From Streptomyces sp. WM6378 (GTDB taxonomy: Bacteria > Actinomycetota > Actinomycetes > Streptomycetales > Streptomycetaceae), in the NCBI RefSeq assembly GCF_001279695.1, contig NZ_LGDD01000133.1, forward strand, positions 62,001 through 126,000: 64,000 nucleotides of DNA. The letters run 5' to 3'. Under the pieces are notes generated by a model. That model was not told the origin of the DNA and made no database searches. It saw nothing but the letters and a program-made list of their open reading frames with translations. The translations under genes and the position numbers were made by a program. Below, piece after piece: positions 54,263-62,633 of this stretch (position 1 is its first letter; each line of letters opens with the position of its first letter).

Positions 54263-54400
54263 AGGTCTCCCCGGTGATCACAGAGCCTCGCGCTGGGGCT
54301 GGCGGCAGCGATCGCCTCGACTGCCTGCGTCCGACTGATAGGTCCTTCCCGAACGTCGCCGCATCCTGGTCGCGCCGTTCTGGGGTTGACCATCTCGTAT

Positions 54401-54429
54401 CAGTGTTGTCATCATCGATGACAACGCTG
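54401..54429. promoter_or_regulatory. Inverted-repeat operator upstream of the TetR gene
   Basis: CAG-N-GTTGTCATC, three bases, then GATGACAAC-N-CTG: symmetrical arms of 12 matched bases. It overlaps the expected promoter (a TTGACC box at 54386-54391) and is 22 bp upstream of the tetR start, fitting autoregulation. Confidence 0.7.
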
Positions 54430-54451
54430 ATGACTTGGAGGGTGGGCGGAT

Positions 54452-55135
54452 ATGGCTGTGGGCAAGGGCCGGGCGGTGCGGTTGTCGCCGGAGTTGATCG
54501 TGGAGGCGGCCGTGCGGATCGCGGCGCGGGCGGAGCCGGACGGGCTGACCGGACGGGCTCTGGGCGAGGAACTGGGCGTGGACCGATCGGCAGTCTGGCG
54601 GCATTTCGCGGACCGGGACGCGCTGTTGCTGGCGGTGGGTGACCGGCTGCTGGCCATGGCCGTGGAGCGTGTGCCCGACGGCATGGGGCCGCGGGAGGTG
54701 CTGCAGGAGCTGGCCCGTTCCCTGGTGGAGGTCTTTGAGGCCCACCCGTATGTCGGTGCGGCCGTTGCGTGCCGGACCACCTGTGGCCCGGGGGAGTTCG
54801 CCGCGATGGAGATGATGCTCGCGGCGCTGGAGGAGATCGGTCTGGACGAGGGCAGTGTGGCCCGGTACCAGCGGATGCTCGCCGACACTGTGCTGGCGTA
54901 CGCGGGCATGCGTGCCGGGTATGCCGCGCTCCCCCAGGACGTGCGCGCAGCTGACGAGCATGCCTGGGCCGGGGCCTACGCCACCATCTCCCCCGAGCAC
55001 TATCCGGCGATCACCGCGCACCTGCCCCACCTGGCCGCGCAGGACGACGAGGCCGTCTTCCAGACGCTGATGGAGGCGTTCTGGCTGGCCGTCGACGCGA
55101 CCGCCGGCAACACCGCCAAGGACGCCGATGCCTGA
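54452..55135 (+). CDS. TetR-family repressor
   Basis: A 227-residue protein with an N-terminal TetR helix-turn-helix (LIVEAAVRIAARAEPDGLTG, LGEELGVDRSAVWRHFADRD) and an all-helical ligand domain. It overlaps the serine hydrolase gene by 8 bp, so it probably controls that gene and itself through the inverted repeat upstream. The ligand is unknown. Confidence 0.88.
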   Translation: MAVGKGRAVRLSPELIVEAAVRIAARAEPDGLTGRALGEELGVDRSAVWRHFADRDALLLAVGDRLLAMAVERVPDGMGPREVLQELARSLVEVFEAHPYVGAAVACRTTCGPGEFAAMEMMLAALEEIGLDEGSVARYQRMLADTVLAYAGMRAGYAALPQDVRAADEHAWAGAYATISPEHYPAITAHLPHLAAQDDEAVFQTLMEAFWLAVDATAGNTAKDADA

Positions 55136-56462
55136 CTACCACCCGGCCGAGGAAGCCGCCGACACGGACCGGAAAGCTCCGCAGGGCAGCGGACCCGAGC
55201 CGGCAGTGAACCACCGGACCGCTCCGGCTGACGCCCCCGCCGCCCGGGGAGCCGCGCCGGCCGACCACACCGCGGCCGCCTCGCGGCCAGTGAAGCCGCG
55301 GGCACTGCGTGCACTACGGCGCACCCTCATCGCGCTGCCGGTGGCGCTCGGCGTGCTGGTGGCCGGCTCCTACACGGCCACCGCGCTGCTCGACATCCCC
55401 TCTCCGCCCATGCTGGCCCAACTGCTGACCACTGAGCCCTCCCGGCAGGGCGACCTGTTCGCCACCCGCACGATCCCCGCCTCAGCCACACCGATACCGC
55501 TGCCCGTCCACGACGAGCCGCTTCCTGCCACCGTGCCGTGGAAGGGCGAGCGGATACCGGTCGAGCAGTTCCTGGCGACCACTCACACCAACGCCTTCCT
55601 CGTCCTGCGGGACGGCCGGCTGACCCACGAGTGGTACCGCGACGGGATAGGCCCCACCACCCGCCTGTCCTCCTGGTCGGCCGCCAAGTCGGTGGTGTCC
55701 CTGCTCGCCGGGCAGGCCATCGAGCAGGGCCGACTCCGGGAGAGCGACCGGCTGGTCGACATCCTGCCCCGGCTGAAGACCGGCGGGGCCTACGACGCCA
55801 TCACCGTGCGCGACCTGCTGGACATGACCTCGGGCGTGGACGTCCCGGAGAACTACAACGAGTACTACCCGCTGACCGGCACCGCCCGGATGTACCTCAC
55901 CCGTGACCTGCCCGCCTTCGCACACGACCATCGCGACCTGCAGTTCCCGCCGGGCAGCCAAGGCGCCTACCGCAGCATCGACACCGAACTCCTGGGCCAG
56001 GTCCTGGCCAAGGTCCAAGGACGGCCGCTGGCCGACCTCCTGGCGGACACCATCTGGGTACCGATGGGAGCACAGGACAGCGCCACCTGGAACCTCGACC
56101 ACGAAGGCGGCGACGAGAAGGCGTTCTGCTGCATCAACGCCACCGCGCGCGACTACGCCAAGCTCGGCCAGCTCGTCCTGGACAACGGCCGCGCCCAGGG
56201 CAGACAGATCATCCCGCCGGCATGGATCCAGCGCATCGCCACCCCAGCACCCCACGAAGTCGACGGCTGGGGCTACTCCGCGCAGTGGTGGCATCCCCCC
56301 GGCGGCAACGGCAAGGACTACTCCGCCCTCGGCGTATACGGGCAGTACATCTACGTCGACCCCGTAAACAGGACCGTCGTCGTGAAACTCAGCGACCACG
56401 GCGACCAGCAAGACGAGCAGGAGACCTTCGACGCCCTGCGCGCCATCGCCCAGTCCGGCTGA
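55128..56462 (+). CDS. Membrane-anchored serine hydrolase (class C beta-lactamase fold)
   Basis: A 444-residue protein. A long Pro/Ala-rich cytoplasmic N-terminus precedes one membrane helix (about residues 66-88), then a beta-lactamase-like domain. The SxxK motif is SAAK at residues 184-187, and a Tyr-x-Ser block appears as YRSIDT. The domain resembles 6-aminohexanoate-dimer hydrolase and other esterase/DD-peptidase relatives. A true lactamase activity cannot be claimed. The start overlaps tetR. Confidence 0.82.
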   Translation: MPDYHPAEEAADTDRKAPQGSGPEPAVNHRTAPADAPAARGAAPADHTAAASRPVKPRALRALRRTLIALPVALGVLVAGSYTATALLDIPSPPMLAQLLTTEPSRQGDLFATRTIPASATPIPLPVHDEPLPATVPWKGERIPVEQFLATTHTNAFLVLRDGRLTHEWYRDGIGPTTRLSSWSAAKSVVSLLAGQAIEQGRLRESDRLVDILPRLKTGGAYDAITVRDLLDMTSGVDVPENYNEYYPLTGTARMYLTRDLPAFAHDHRDLQFPPGSQGAYRSIDTELLGQVLAKVQGRPLADLLADTIWVPMGAQDSATWNLDHEGGDEKAFCCINATARDYAKLGQLVLDNGRAQGRQIIPPAWIQRIATPAPHEVDGWGYSAQWWHPPGGNGKDYSALGVYGQYIYVDPVNRTVVVKLSDHGDQQDEQETFDALRAIAQSG

Positions 56463-57019
56463 CCTGCGCCTGCCTACCTGCCAGGGGCGCCGCACCTATC
56501 TGCGCGAGTTCTGAATGCCTGATTCACCCTAAGGTGCGGTTCTGTATCCAAGCTGAGGGGTGGTCAGCTGTCGTGACCCGTCTACGGCAGATGCGGCAGG
56601 CCAGAGCGCGCCACCTTTCCCCTCGGCGCAAAGGCAGTGAATACCAGCACCAGTCAACTGCCGTGCAAGGTGTAGCAGACCTCGTACACGGCCACGGCCG
56701 CGATGACGACCACGGCCTCGAACTCGGCCACCGCAGCGTCGACATTCTCGCCCGCGTCCAGTCAATCCGGGCCCTGGACTACGTCCGCGAGTTCAACGCC
56801 GCCCTCGCCCCGTGGCGGTGCGAGTCAGCCGTCCGGGAGTTCGCCCAGCGGACCCGCCGCGAACTCGGCGTCGCCGTCTGGCTGTCGCCCTCAACTGGCC
56901 ACTCAGGTCCGACAGCAAGCAACGGGCCGTGCAGATGCAGGAAGGGAGAGGGCGGTCGCCTCCAGCCGTCCAGAGCTGTCCATCGGACAAGAGGCGACCG
57001 CCGGTCCAAGACCCCCGGC
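56463..57019. other. 557-bp stretch with gene remnants
   Basis: No intact gene. A plus-strand reading contains LDYVREFNAALAPWRCESAV, which looks protein-like for about 30 residues, but it lacks a start and runs into sequence shared with the ArsR reverse strand. I treat it as decayed. Confidence 0.4.
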
Positions 57020-57370
57020 TTACGGGGGCGGTGTGCGGTCCGGCTGCGCGGCCCGCAGGTCGGCCAGCAGCTCGGCCTGTCCGGCCAGGACGCCGGAGAG
57101 GATCGAGCGGGCCACTTTGAGAAGGTCGGCCAGCTCCGGGTTGGCCAGCGCGTAGGCGACGGTGGAGCCTTCCCTGCGGCTGACCACCAGGTTGGCCCGG
57201 CGCAGCACGGCCAGCTGCTGGGAGAGGTGGGCGGCTTCGACTCCGACCTCGGGCAGCATCTCGGACACCGTGTGCTCGCGTCGGCTGAGCAGCTCCAGCA
57301 CCCGGATCCGGACCGGGTGGCCCAGGGTTTTGAAGAACTCGGCCTTCAGCTGGTACAGCGGCGCGCTCAC
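57020..57370 (-). CDS. ArsR-family repressor 2
   Basis: 116 residues from GTG 57370 (MSAPLYQLKAEFFKTLGHPV), chosen because ArsR 1 starts at the same point; an upstream ATG at 57426 is possible. The helix-turn-helix HLSQQLAVLRRANLVVSRRE and wing EGSTVAYAL are clear. It also lacks the ELCVCDL metal site. It is divergent from a zinc-ribbon gene, with a symmetrical operator between them. Confidence 0.88.
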   Translation of the reverse strand: MSAPLYQLKAEFFKTLGHPVRIRVLELLSRREHTVSEMLPEVGVEAAHLSQQLAVLRRANLVVSRREGSTVAYALANPELADLLKVARSILSGVLAGQAELLADLRAAQPDRTPPP

Positions 57371-57541
57371 CGTGCCGCCCCCTCTCCGGCGCAGCACTGC
57401 GGCCGCACCGGCTGGTCCTTGGCGCATCGTATCCACCCACACATCACGAACATGCGGCCCATCCTCGCGTGTGAAACGGGCCGGGCCGAACCTGCGCACT
57501 GGGACGGAACCGCCGAAATTCAGTGGTGCCGACCTCATGAA

Positions 57542-57557
57542 TTGCTAAGATTAGCAA
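57542..57557. promoter_or_regulatory. Inverted-repeat operator between arsR 2 and the zinc-ribbon gene
   Basis: TTGCTAA (57542-57548), GA, TTAGCAA (57551-57557): perfect 7-bp arms. The 2-nt spacer is the same as at 52145-52166. It lies in the divergent promoter region and is the likely ArsR 2 binding site. Confidence 0.65.
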
Positions 57558-57585
57558 CTCCATAGGCTCCATGAGGGAGGCTTGC

Positions 57586-57780
57586 GTGAGAATCACCCCG
57601 CTGCGCGGCAGGGGCGTCGCGTGGCTCAAGTGCCCCGCCTGCCGCCTCAAGTGCCGGCCCACCGCCGTCGGGGCGGACGGACTGTGTCCGCGTTGCGGCC
57701 AGGCCCGCATGCTCAAGCTCGCCTTCGGCGGCCGCACCCAGCCTCAGCCGCCTGCCGCCGACGAGTCGGACGGCCGCTGA
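57586..57780 (+). CDS. Small zinc-ribbon protein
   Basis: 64 residues. GTG 57586 is chosen because GGGAGG lies 5 nt upstream. Two Cys pairs, CPAC and CPRC (LKCPACRLKC, GLCPRCGQAR), form a likely zinc ribbon. It precedes the ComB-like gene by 8 bp and is probably cotranscribed with it under ArsR 2. Confidence 0.72.
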   Translation: MRITPLRGRGVAWLKCPACRLKCRPTAVGADGLCPRCGQARMLKLAFGGRTQPQPPAADESDGR

Positions 57781-57788
57781 CCAGCCCC

Positions 57789-58562
57789 ATGCAGGAACAC
57801 ATCTGGTGGGCGGAGCAGCCGGGCAAGGGCGTCCGCTTCGAATGGGGCATGCACGGCGCCGCCCGGCTCGCCGACCCAGACGGCTGCCTGGTGGTCGTGG
57901 ACGTGCTGTCGTTCTCCACCACAGTGAGCGTCGCCGCACAGTTGGGCACCCGTATCTACCCCTGCGCGCCCGGCGATGAGATCGCCGCGGCCTACGCACG
58001 CCGCGAAGGCGCGAAGCTCGCGGTCGCCCGCCACGACGTGACCCCCAGGGCCCCGTGGTCGCTCTCCCCGGCCGGCCTGCGCATCGCACCTCCCGCCGCG
58101 CGACTGGTGCTGCCCTGCCCGGACGGCTCGGCCATCGCCGCCCTGGCCGCCACCACGGGGGCCACCGTCGTGGCGGCCTGCCTGCGCAACGTGGAAGCAG
58201 TCGGCAGCTGGCTCATCTCCCAGGGGTACGGAATTTCGGCCCGCCCCGTCACCGTGATCGCCGCAGGCGAGCACTGGCCAGGTGCCAGCCTGCGCCCCGC
58301 GACCGAGGACCTGCTCGGCGCCGGAGCCCTCATCGCCGAACTGGCTGCCCAGGGAGCCGGCCCACTGTCCGTCGAGGCGGCCACCGCCAAGGCTGCCTGC
58401 GAGGCCACCGTCGACCTCGGCATGGCCATCGCCGCCTGCGCCACCAGCCAGCAGCTGGCCGCGCTCGGATACGTCGAGGACGTCGTGATCGCCGCTGGCG
58501 TGGACTCGTGCATCGTGGTGCCCGTCCTGGACAGCGAGGGAACGTTCGTCCCCGCCCGCTGA
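57789..58562 (+). CDS. 2-phosphosulfolactate phosphatase family protein (ComB-like)
   Basis: A 257-residue protein of the ComB family, whose founding member hydrolyses 2-phosphosulfolactate in coenzyme M synthesis. The conserved start VVVDVLSFSTTVSVAAQLG and the middle LVLPCPDGSAIAALAATTGA and VVAACLRNVEAVGSWL are visible. Actinobacteria do not make coenzyme M, so the true substrate is uncertain. It is cotranscribed with the zinc-ribbon gene. Confidence 0.82.
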   Translation: MQEHIWWAEQPGKGVRFEWGMHGAARLADPDGCLVVVDVLSFSTTVSVAAQLGTRIYPCAPGDEIAAAYARREGAKLAVARHDVTPRAPWSLSPAGLRIAPPAARLVLPCPDGSAIAALAATTGATVVAACLRNVEAVGSWLISQGYGISARPVTVIAAGEHWPGASLRPATEDLLGAGALIAELAAQGAGPLSVEAATAKAACEATVDLGMAIAACATSQQLAALGYVEDVVIAAGVDSCIVVPVLDSEGTFVPAR

Positions 58563-58846
58563 CCCCCACCTCTGCGAACGTAGCGGCCCGCCCCGGCGGG
58601 TGAGGACACCCGGCGCCGTCAACCTGCCCCAGCCCCGAAAAGACCGCACCTCGTAAACGCAGAGTCCCCGTCAGCACACCGACGAGGACTCATGCACGAT
58701 CGAGGATAGGCTGATTGGGGTGGTGGCCAGCAGGGCAGGGAGGTGTATCCGAGGTTCACCCTTCGGCCAGAACCTCACCCGGGCGCCCGCGCGGTCCGTG
58801 CCCAACGGCCTGCCGGATGGGCGCGCGCGTACGCTCCCGGACAAAC

Positions 58847-59902
58847 CTAGAGACTCACGCCAACCGTCACCGGCTCGTTGACCAACGTGATGCCGAAAGT
58901 TTCGCGTACCCCCGCGACTACCTCGCGGGCGAGCGCGAGCAGGTCCTCGGTGGTGGCGCCACCCCGGTTGGTGAGAGCCAGCGGGTGCTTGGTGGAGATG
59001 CGGGCCGGTCCCGTGCCGTAACCCCTGGTGAAGCCGGCCTTGTCGATCAGCCAGGCGGCTGGGATCTTGGTGCGGCCCGGCCCCGCCGGGTGCGCGGGCG
59101 CAGCGACGTCCTCGCCCAGCCGCTCTCGCACGCGCGCGCAGAGGGCGGCGTACTCGTCGTCGGCCAGGATCGGGTGGGTGAAGAACGAGCCCGCCGACCA
59201 TGTGTCGTGGTCGGCGGGGTCCAGGACCATGCCCTTGCCCGCGCGCAGCTTCAGCACCATCCGCTGCGCGTGCGCCAGCGGCACACGGTCGCCGGGGGTG
59301 ACGCCCAGGGCGCGGGCGGTCTCGGCGTACTGGATGGGGGCGGAGAGCCCACCCGCGTCCTCCAGCTGGAAGCGGACGCGCAGCACGACGTAGCGGTACG
59401 GGTCGGCCTTGAAGCGGCTGTGACGGTAGGAGAAGTCGCACTCAGGGTGGGTCAGTGCGATGGTGGTGCTCGTCGTGCGGTCGTACGCGACCACCTCGGC
59501 GATCGTCTGGGCGACTTCCTGGCCGTATGCCCCCACGTTCTGGATCGGGGTTGCACCGGCCGAGCCGGGGATGCCAGCCATGCACTCGAGACCCGCCAGT
59601 CCGGCCTCGACTGTACGGGCGACGGCATCCGTCCAGACCTCGCCAGCGGCCAGCTCCAACTGCGTGCCCTCCAGCGCAAAGCCGGTCGTGGCGATGCGCA
59701 GCACGGTACCGTCGAACCCCTCGTCGGCGATGACCAGGTTGGAGCCGCCACCGATGACAAGCAGCGGCGTATCGGCGGCGTCAGCGGCGCGGACGGCCTC
59801 GATCACCTCGGCCTCCGTTGTCGCGGTGATCAGACGGGTGCCGGGACCACCGAGCCGGAACGTGGTCAGCGGGGCGAGCGCAACGTCGTGGAGTTCTTGC
59901 AC
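58847..59902 (-). CDS. murB: UDP-N-acetylenolpyruvoylglucosamine reductase
   Basis: A 351-residue MurB, the flavoenzyme that reduces UDP-GlcNAc-enolpyruvate to UDP-MurNAc in peptidoglycan synthesis. FAD-binding marks are LVIGGGSNLVIADEG and GIPGSAGATPIQNVGAYGQE. The catalytic Ser is in WSAGSFFTHP. I chose GTG 59902 (MQELHDVALAPLTTFRLGG), where MurB homology begins; the frame is open to 59953. It lies inside accessory DNA next to rpoA, not in a usual murB context, so a second copy is likely. The catalytic blocks look intact. Confidence 0.9.
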   Translation of the reverse strand: MQELHDVALAPLTTFRLGGPGTRLITATTEAEVIEAVRAADAADTPLLVIGGGSNLVIADEGFDGTVLRIATTGFALEGTQLELAAGEVWTDAVARTVEAGLAGLECMAGIPGSAGATPIQNVGAYGQEVAQTIAEVVAYDRTTSTTIALTHPECDFSYRHSRFKADPYRYVVLRVRFQLEDAGGLSAPIQYAETARALGVTPGDRVPLAHAQRMVLKLRAGKGMVLDPADHDTWSAGSFFTHPILADDEYAALCARVRERLGEDVAAPAHPAGPGRTKIPAAWLIDKAGFTRGYGTGPARISTKHPLALTNRGGATTEDLLALAREVVAGVRETFGITLVNEPVTVGVSL

Positions 59903-60114
59903 ACGCACCAGGGTACGGTTCGGCCCTGCTGCGACAGCCGAGTGGATCTGCACGGCCGGATCACAGCTTGCGCATACCGCAGCCGTGTCGGCGGGCGCCG
60001 CTCCCGCTCAGCGGCGCCCTTCAACTACCGCTCAGCCACAGTGTCCAGACCGCGGGGCCAGCTCGAAGTGCCCGTTGTGCGCCAGCCAGCGCGCTCCAGT
60101 TCCCGTCAGACCTG

Positions 60115-61149
60115 CTATGGCGACCAGAACTGCTCAGGCTCGAAGACTCCGGCGTCCGCAGCGTCGTCGGCACCGCCAAAGATGTCCGCGGCGGCGGTCG
60201 GGTCGAATCCGGGCGGGCTGTCCTTGAGGGCCAGGCCCCTGCTGGCCAGCTTCGCCTTGACCTCGTCGATCGACTTCGCACCGAAGTTGCGGATGTCGCT
60301 CAGGTCGGCCTCGGAGCGCGCCACGAGCTCACCCACGGAGTGGATGCCCTCACGCTTGAGGCAGTTGTAGGAGCGAACGGTGAGCTCGAGCTCCTCGATC
60401 GGCACCGCCAGGCCGGCGGCCAGTGCGGAGTCCGCCGGAGACGGGCCCAGGTCGATGCCATCGGCGTCGGTGTTCAGCGCATGCGCCAGACCGAACAGCT
60501 CGACCAACGTCTTACCGGCCGATCCCATGGCGTCACGCGGGCGCATGGCCTGGTTGGTGGTGACGTCGAGGATCAGCCTGTCGAAGTCGGTGCGCTGCTC
60601 GACGCGGGTCGCTTCGACCTGACAGGTGACCTTGAGCACCGGGGAGTAGATGGAGTCGACCGGGATGCGGCCGGTTTCCTGGCCCGCCTGCTTGTTCTGC
60701 ACGGCGGAGACGTAGCCGCGGCCGCGCTCGACGGTCAGCTCCATCTCCAGCCTGCCGTTGCCGTCGAGTGTGGCGAGCGCCAGGTCGGGGTTGTGCACCT
60801 CGACACCGGGCAGCGGGGCGATGTCAGCAGCGGTGACCACACCCGGGCCCTGCTTGTGCAGGTACATCACGACCGGGTCGTCGTGCTCCGAGGAGAGGTC
60901 CAGCTGCTTGACGTTCAGGAGGAGGTCGGCAAGGTCCTCTTTGACGCCCGGCACGGTGGTGAACCCCTGCAGGACATCCTCGATCCTGACGGACGTGACT
61001 GCGACGCCAGGAATCGAGTAAAGAAGCGCACGGCGCAGGGAGTTGCCGAGGGTGTAGCCGAAGCCCGGCTCCAGCGGCTCGATGGCGAACCGCGAACGGA
61101 ACCCTTCGATGAACTCTTCGGTCAGTGCAGGACGCTGAGCAATCAGCAC
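60115..61149 (-). CDS. rpoA: RNA polymerase alpha subunit, probable divergent second copy
   Basis: A 344-residue protein with a full alpha-NTD ([27 protein letters not shown]) and alpha-CTD ([20 protein letters not shown]). GTG 61149 ([13 protein letters not shown]) matches the usual RpoA start; the longer frame to 61182 adds an unsupported tail. Compared with the Streptomyces RpoA sequence I know, it has many substitutions in the NTD (for example [21 protein letters not shown]) and a different C-terminal end ([11 protein letters not shown]). Ribosomal-protein genes do not flank it. It is therefore probably a paralogue, not the housekeeping gene. Confidence 0.9.
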   Translation of the reverse strand: MLIAQRPALTEEFIEGFRSRFAIEPLEPGFGYTLGNSLRRALLYSIPGVAVTSVRIEDVLQGFTTVPGVKEDLADLLLNVKQLDLSSEHDDPVVMYLHKQGPGVVTAADIAPLPGVEVHNPDLALATLDGNGRLEMELTVERGRGYVSAVQNKQAGQETGRIPVDSIYSPVLKVTCQVEATRVEQRTDFDRLILDVTTNQAMRPRDAMGSAGKTLVELFGLAHALNTDADGIDLGPSPADSALAAGLAVPIEELELTVRSYNCLKREGIHSVGELVARSEADLSDIRNFGAKSIDEVKAKLASRGLALKDSPPGFDPTAAADIFGGADDAADAGVFEPEQFWSP

Positions 61150-61338
61150 GAGATGTCGCCTTTCCTTGTCGGCGCCCGCCATATGACGCCGTCCACACTG
61201 CAGAAATAGGGGCGATACCGCCTCACCAGCGGCCGCACCAGCCGGTTGCGCCCCTGCACCGGCCCCGCCGATGAACCCGGCTCATCCACTGAGCAGGCTC
61301 GTCTGCCTGGTGGTGCTGAAGACGTTCCTGCTGCTCGC

Positions 61339-61749
61339 CTACCGAGGACTCCGGTTCGCCGCATTGCGCTCTTCAGGCCAGTCGGCGGTGCGCCACTGGC
61401 GCTGTTCCTCGGAGACTTGATGGGCGGTGAGTGCGGCGGGCAGGTCGCAGTGGACGGGGATGGGCGGGTGCGTGCCGTCGGGGACGATGGAGCCGTCGGC
61501 CGGGATCGCGGCGAGTTCCAAGGAACGTCCCTGGACGGCGAGTAGTTGGGCGGCCTGGGCGATGGCGAGCTGGCCGCAGGCGGACCAGCCGCGCAGCTCG
61601 GTCAGGTCGAGCACGACCGGCCCGGTACCGCGTGCCGTCACCCAGCCGATTGCGCCGGTGAACCGATCGACCGCTTCGCCGCCGAGGTGCCCGGCCACGG
61701 ACAGGACGCCGAGGTTGTCGTGGGTGGTGTAGCGCCACTGGATGGTCAT
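61339..61749 (-). CDS. STAS-domain anti-anti-sigma-like protein
   Basis: A 136-residue protein. The STAS core is LGVLSVAGHLGGEAVDRFTG, VVLDLTELRGWSACGQLAIA, with a Ser at the position phosphorylated in SpoIIAA-like proteins. It has a short variable C-terminus. It lies 45 bp downstream of an HATPase_c protein on the same strand, a natural partner-switch pair. Confidence 0.85.
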   Translation of the reverse strand: MTIQWRYTTHDNLGVLSVAGHLGGEAVDRFTGAIGWVTARGTGPVVLDLTELRGWSACGQLAIAQAAQLLAVQGRSLELAAIPADGSIVPDGTHPPIPVHCDLPAALTAHQVSEEQRQWRTADWPEERNAANRSPR

Positions 61750-61794
61750 GCTCGCTGCCTCATTCGTGCCGGGACCTGCGGGAGTTCAGGATGT

Positions 61795-62220
61795 TCACAG
61801 GGGGAGGGTGATCCAGATGCTCTTGCCCTTGCCGTCCGCGTCGCCGCGTACCACAGCGGTGCCGCCCAGGTTGAGGGTGAGTTCCATAACCGTGCCCAGC
61901 CCGCTGCCACCGATACCGGTGACCGCCGAGAACAGGACGGGCTGGTAGGGGTGGCGGTCGTGAACGGCGAAGGCGAAGGTGTCGGCGCCCGCCGCGTAGA
62001 TCACGGTGATCATCGGAGAGACGTCGGCGGCGTGCTGGATGCTGTTGGCGACCAGCTCACTGAGGATCAAAAGCGCGGGATCAACGATGGGGTGACGCCG
62101 GGCGATGCCCCATTCGGCCAGGACCTGTTCGGTGGTCTCGCGGGCGATGCGGACGGCGGAGCCCATGGGGGGCAGGGTCAGCACGTGCCGGTGGGGCAGG
62201 GTTTCGAGCGGAACGGTCAT
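61795..62220 (-). CDS. Anti-sigma-type ATP-binding protein
   Basis: A 141-residue HATPase_c protein: N-box ALLILSELVANSIQHA and G2 region GIGGSGLGTVMELT. Like the protein at 52730, it belongs to the small serine-kinase group acting on STAS partners. Its ATG overlaps the stop of the PNPOx-like gene (ATGA), so it is in the SulP operon. Confidence 0.85.
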   Translation of the reverse strand: MTVPLETLPHRHVLTLPPMGSAVRIARETTEQVLAEWGIARRHPIVDPALLILSELVANSIQHAADVSPMITVIYAAGADTFAFAVHDRHPYQPVLFSAVTGIGGSGLGTVMELTLNLGGTAVVRGDADGKGKSIWITLPL

Positions 62221-62633
62221 CGGACGCTCTCCGCATGGGCAAGGCGGTAGCCCGTCACCCGCTGGGGTTGGATACGGACGAGGGTGTCGTGCGGGCCATG
62301 CGCCCAGCCGAACAGCGTACGCCGGTAGTGCGCGGCCTCGTCCGGGTCGGTGATCACCTCGGCAGGGCCGACAGCGGTGACCGTCCAGCCGGTGCCACCC
62401 GCAACCTTGATCTCGTCCGCCTGGTAGGTGAGCGCGGGCCGGCCGGACAGGGCGGCGGCCTGGGCCGGGGAACGGACGATCAGACGACCGTACTCGAGCC
62501 GGTGCACGGCCGGACGCACGACCGCGCTCTCCCGCTGGACGTACACAAGGCGCCCCTGGACGGCGCCTTCGAGCAGCCACAGGGCTTCGGTGCCAGAGAC
62601 CTCGACCATACGACGGGGTGTGGGGATGGTCAT
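62217..62633 (-). CDS. Pyridoxamine-phosphate-oxidase-fold protein
   Basis: A 138-residue protein of the PNPOx-like split-barrel family (LLEGAVQGRLVYVQRESAVV, GTGWTVTAVGPAEVITDPDE). These bind FMN, F420 or haem. It is coupled by 4-bp overlaps to the SulP gene upstream and the ATPase gene downstream. The substrate is unknown. Confidence 0.8.
   Translation of the reverse strand: MTIPTPRRMVEVSGTEALWLLEGAVQGRLVYVQRESAVVRPAVHRLEYGRLIVRSPAQAAALSGRPALTYQADEIKVAGGTGWTVTAVGPAEVITDPDEAAHYRRTLFGWAHGPHDTLVRIQPQRVTGYRLAHAESVR

Noticed and set aside
55128..56462. A true beta-lactamase resistance gene
   Set aside because: The SxxK motif is present, but the remaining motifs fit broader serine hydrolases such as 6-aminohexanoate-dimer hydrolase, so resistance cannot be claimed.
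60115..61149. Treating this rpoA as the housekeeping gene
   Set aside because: No ribosomal-protein genes flank it, it is in accessory DNA and its sequence diverges from the Streptomyces RpoA known to me. The native gene cannot be seen here, so this stays an inference.
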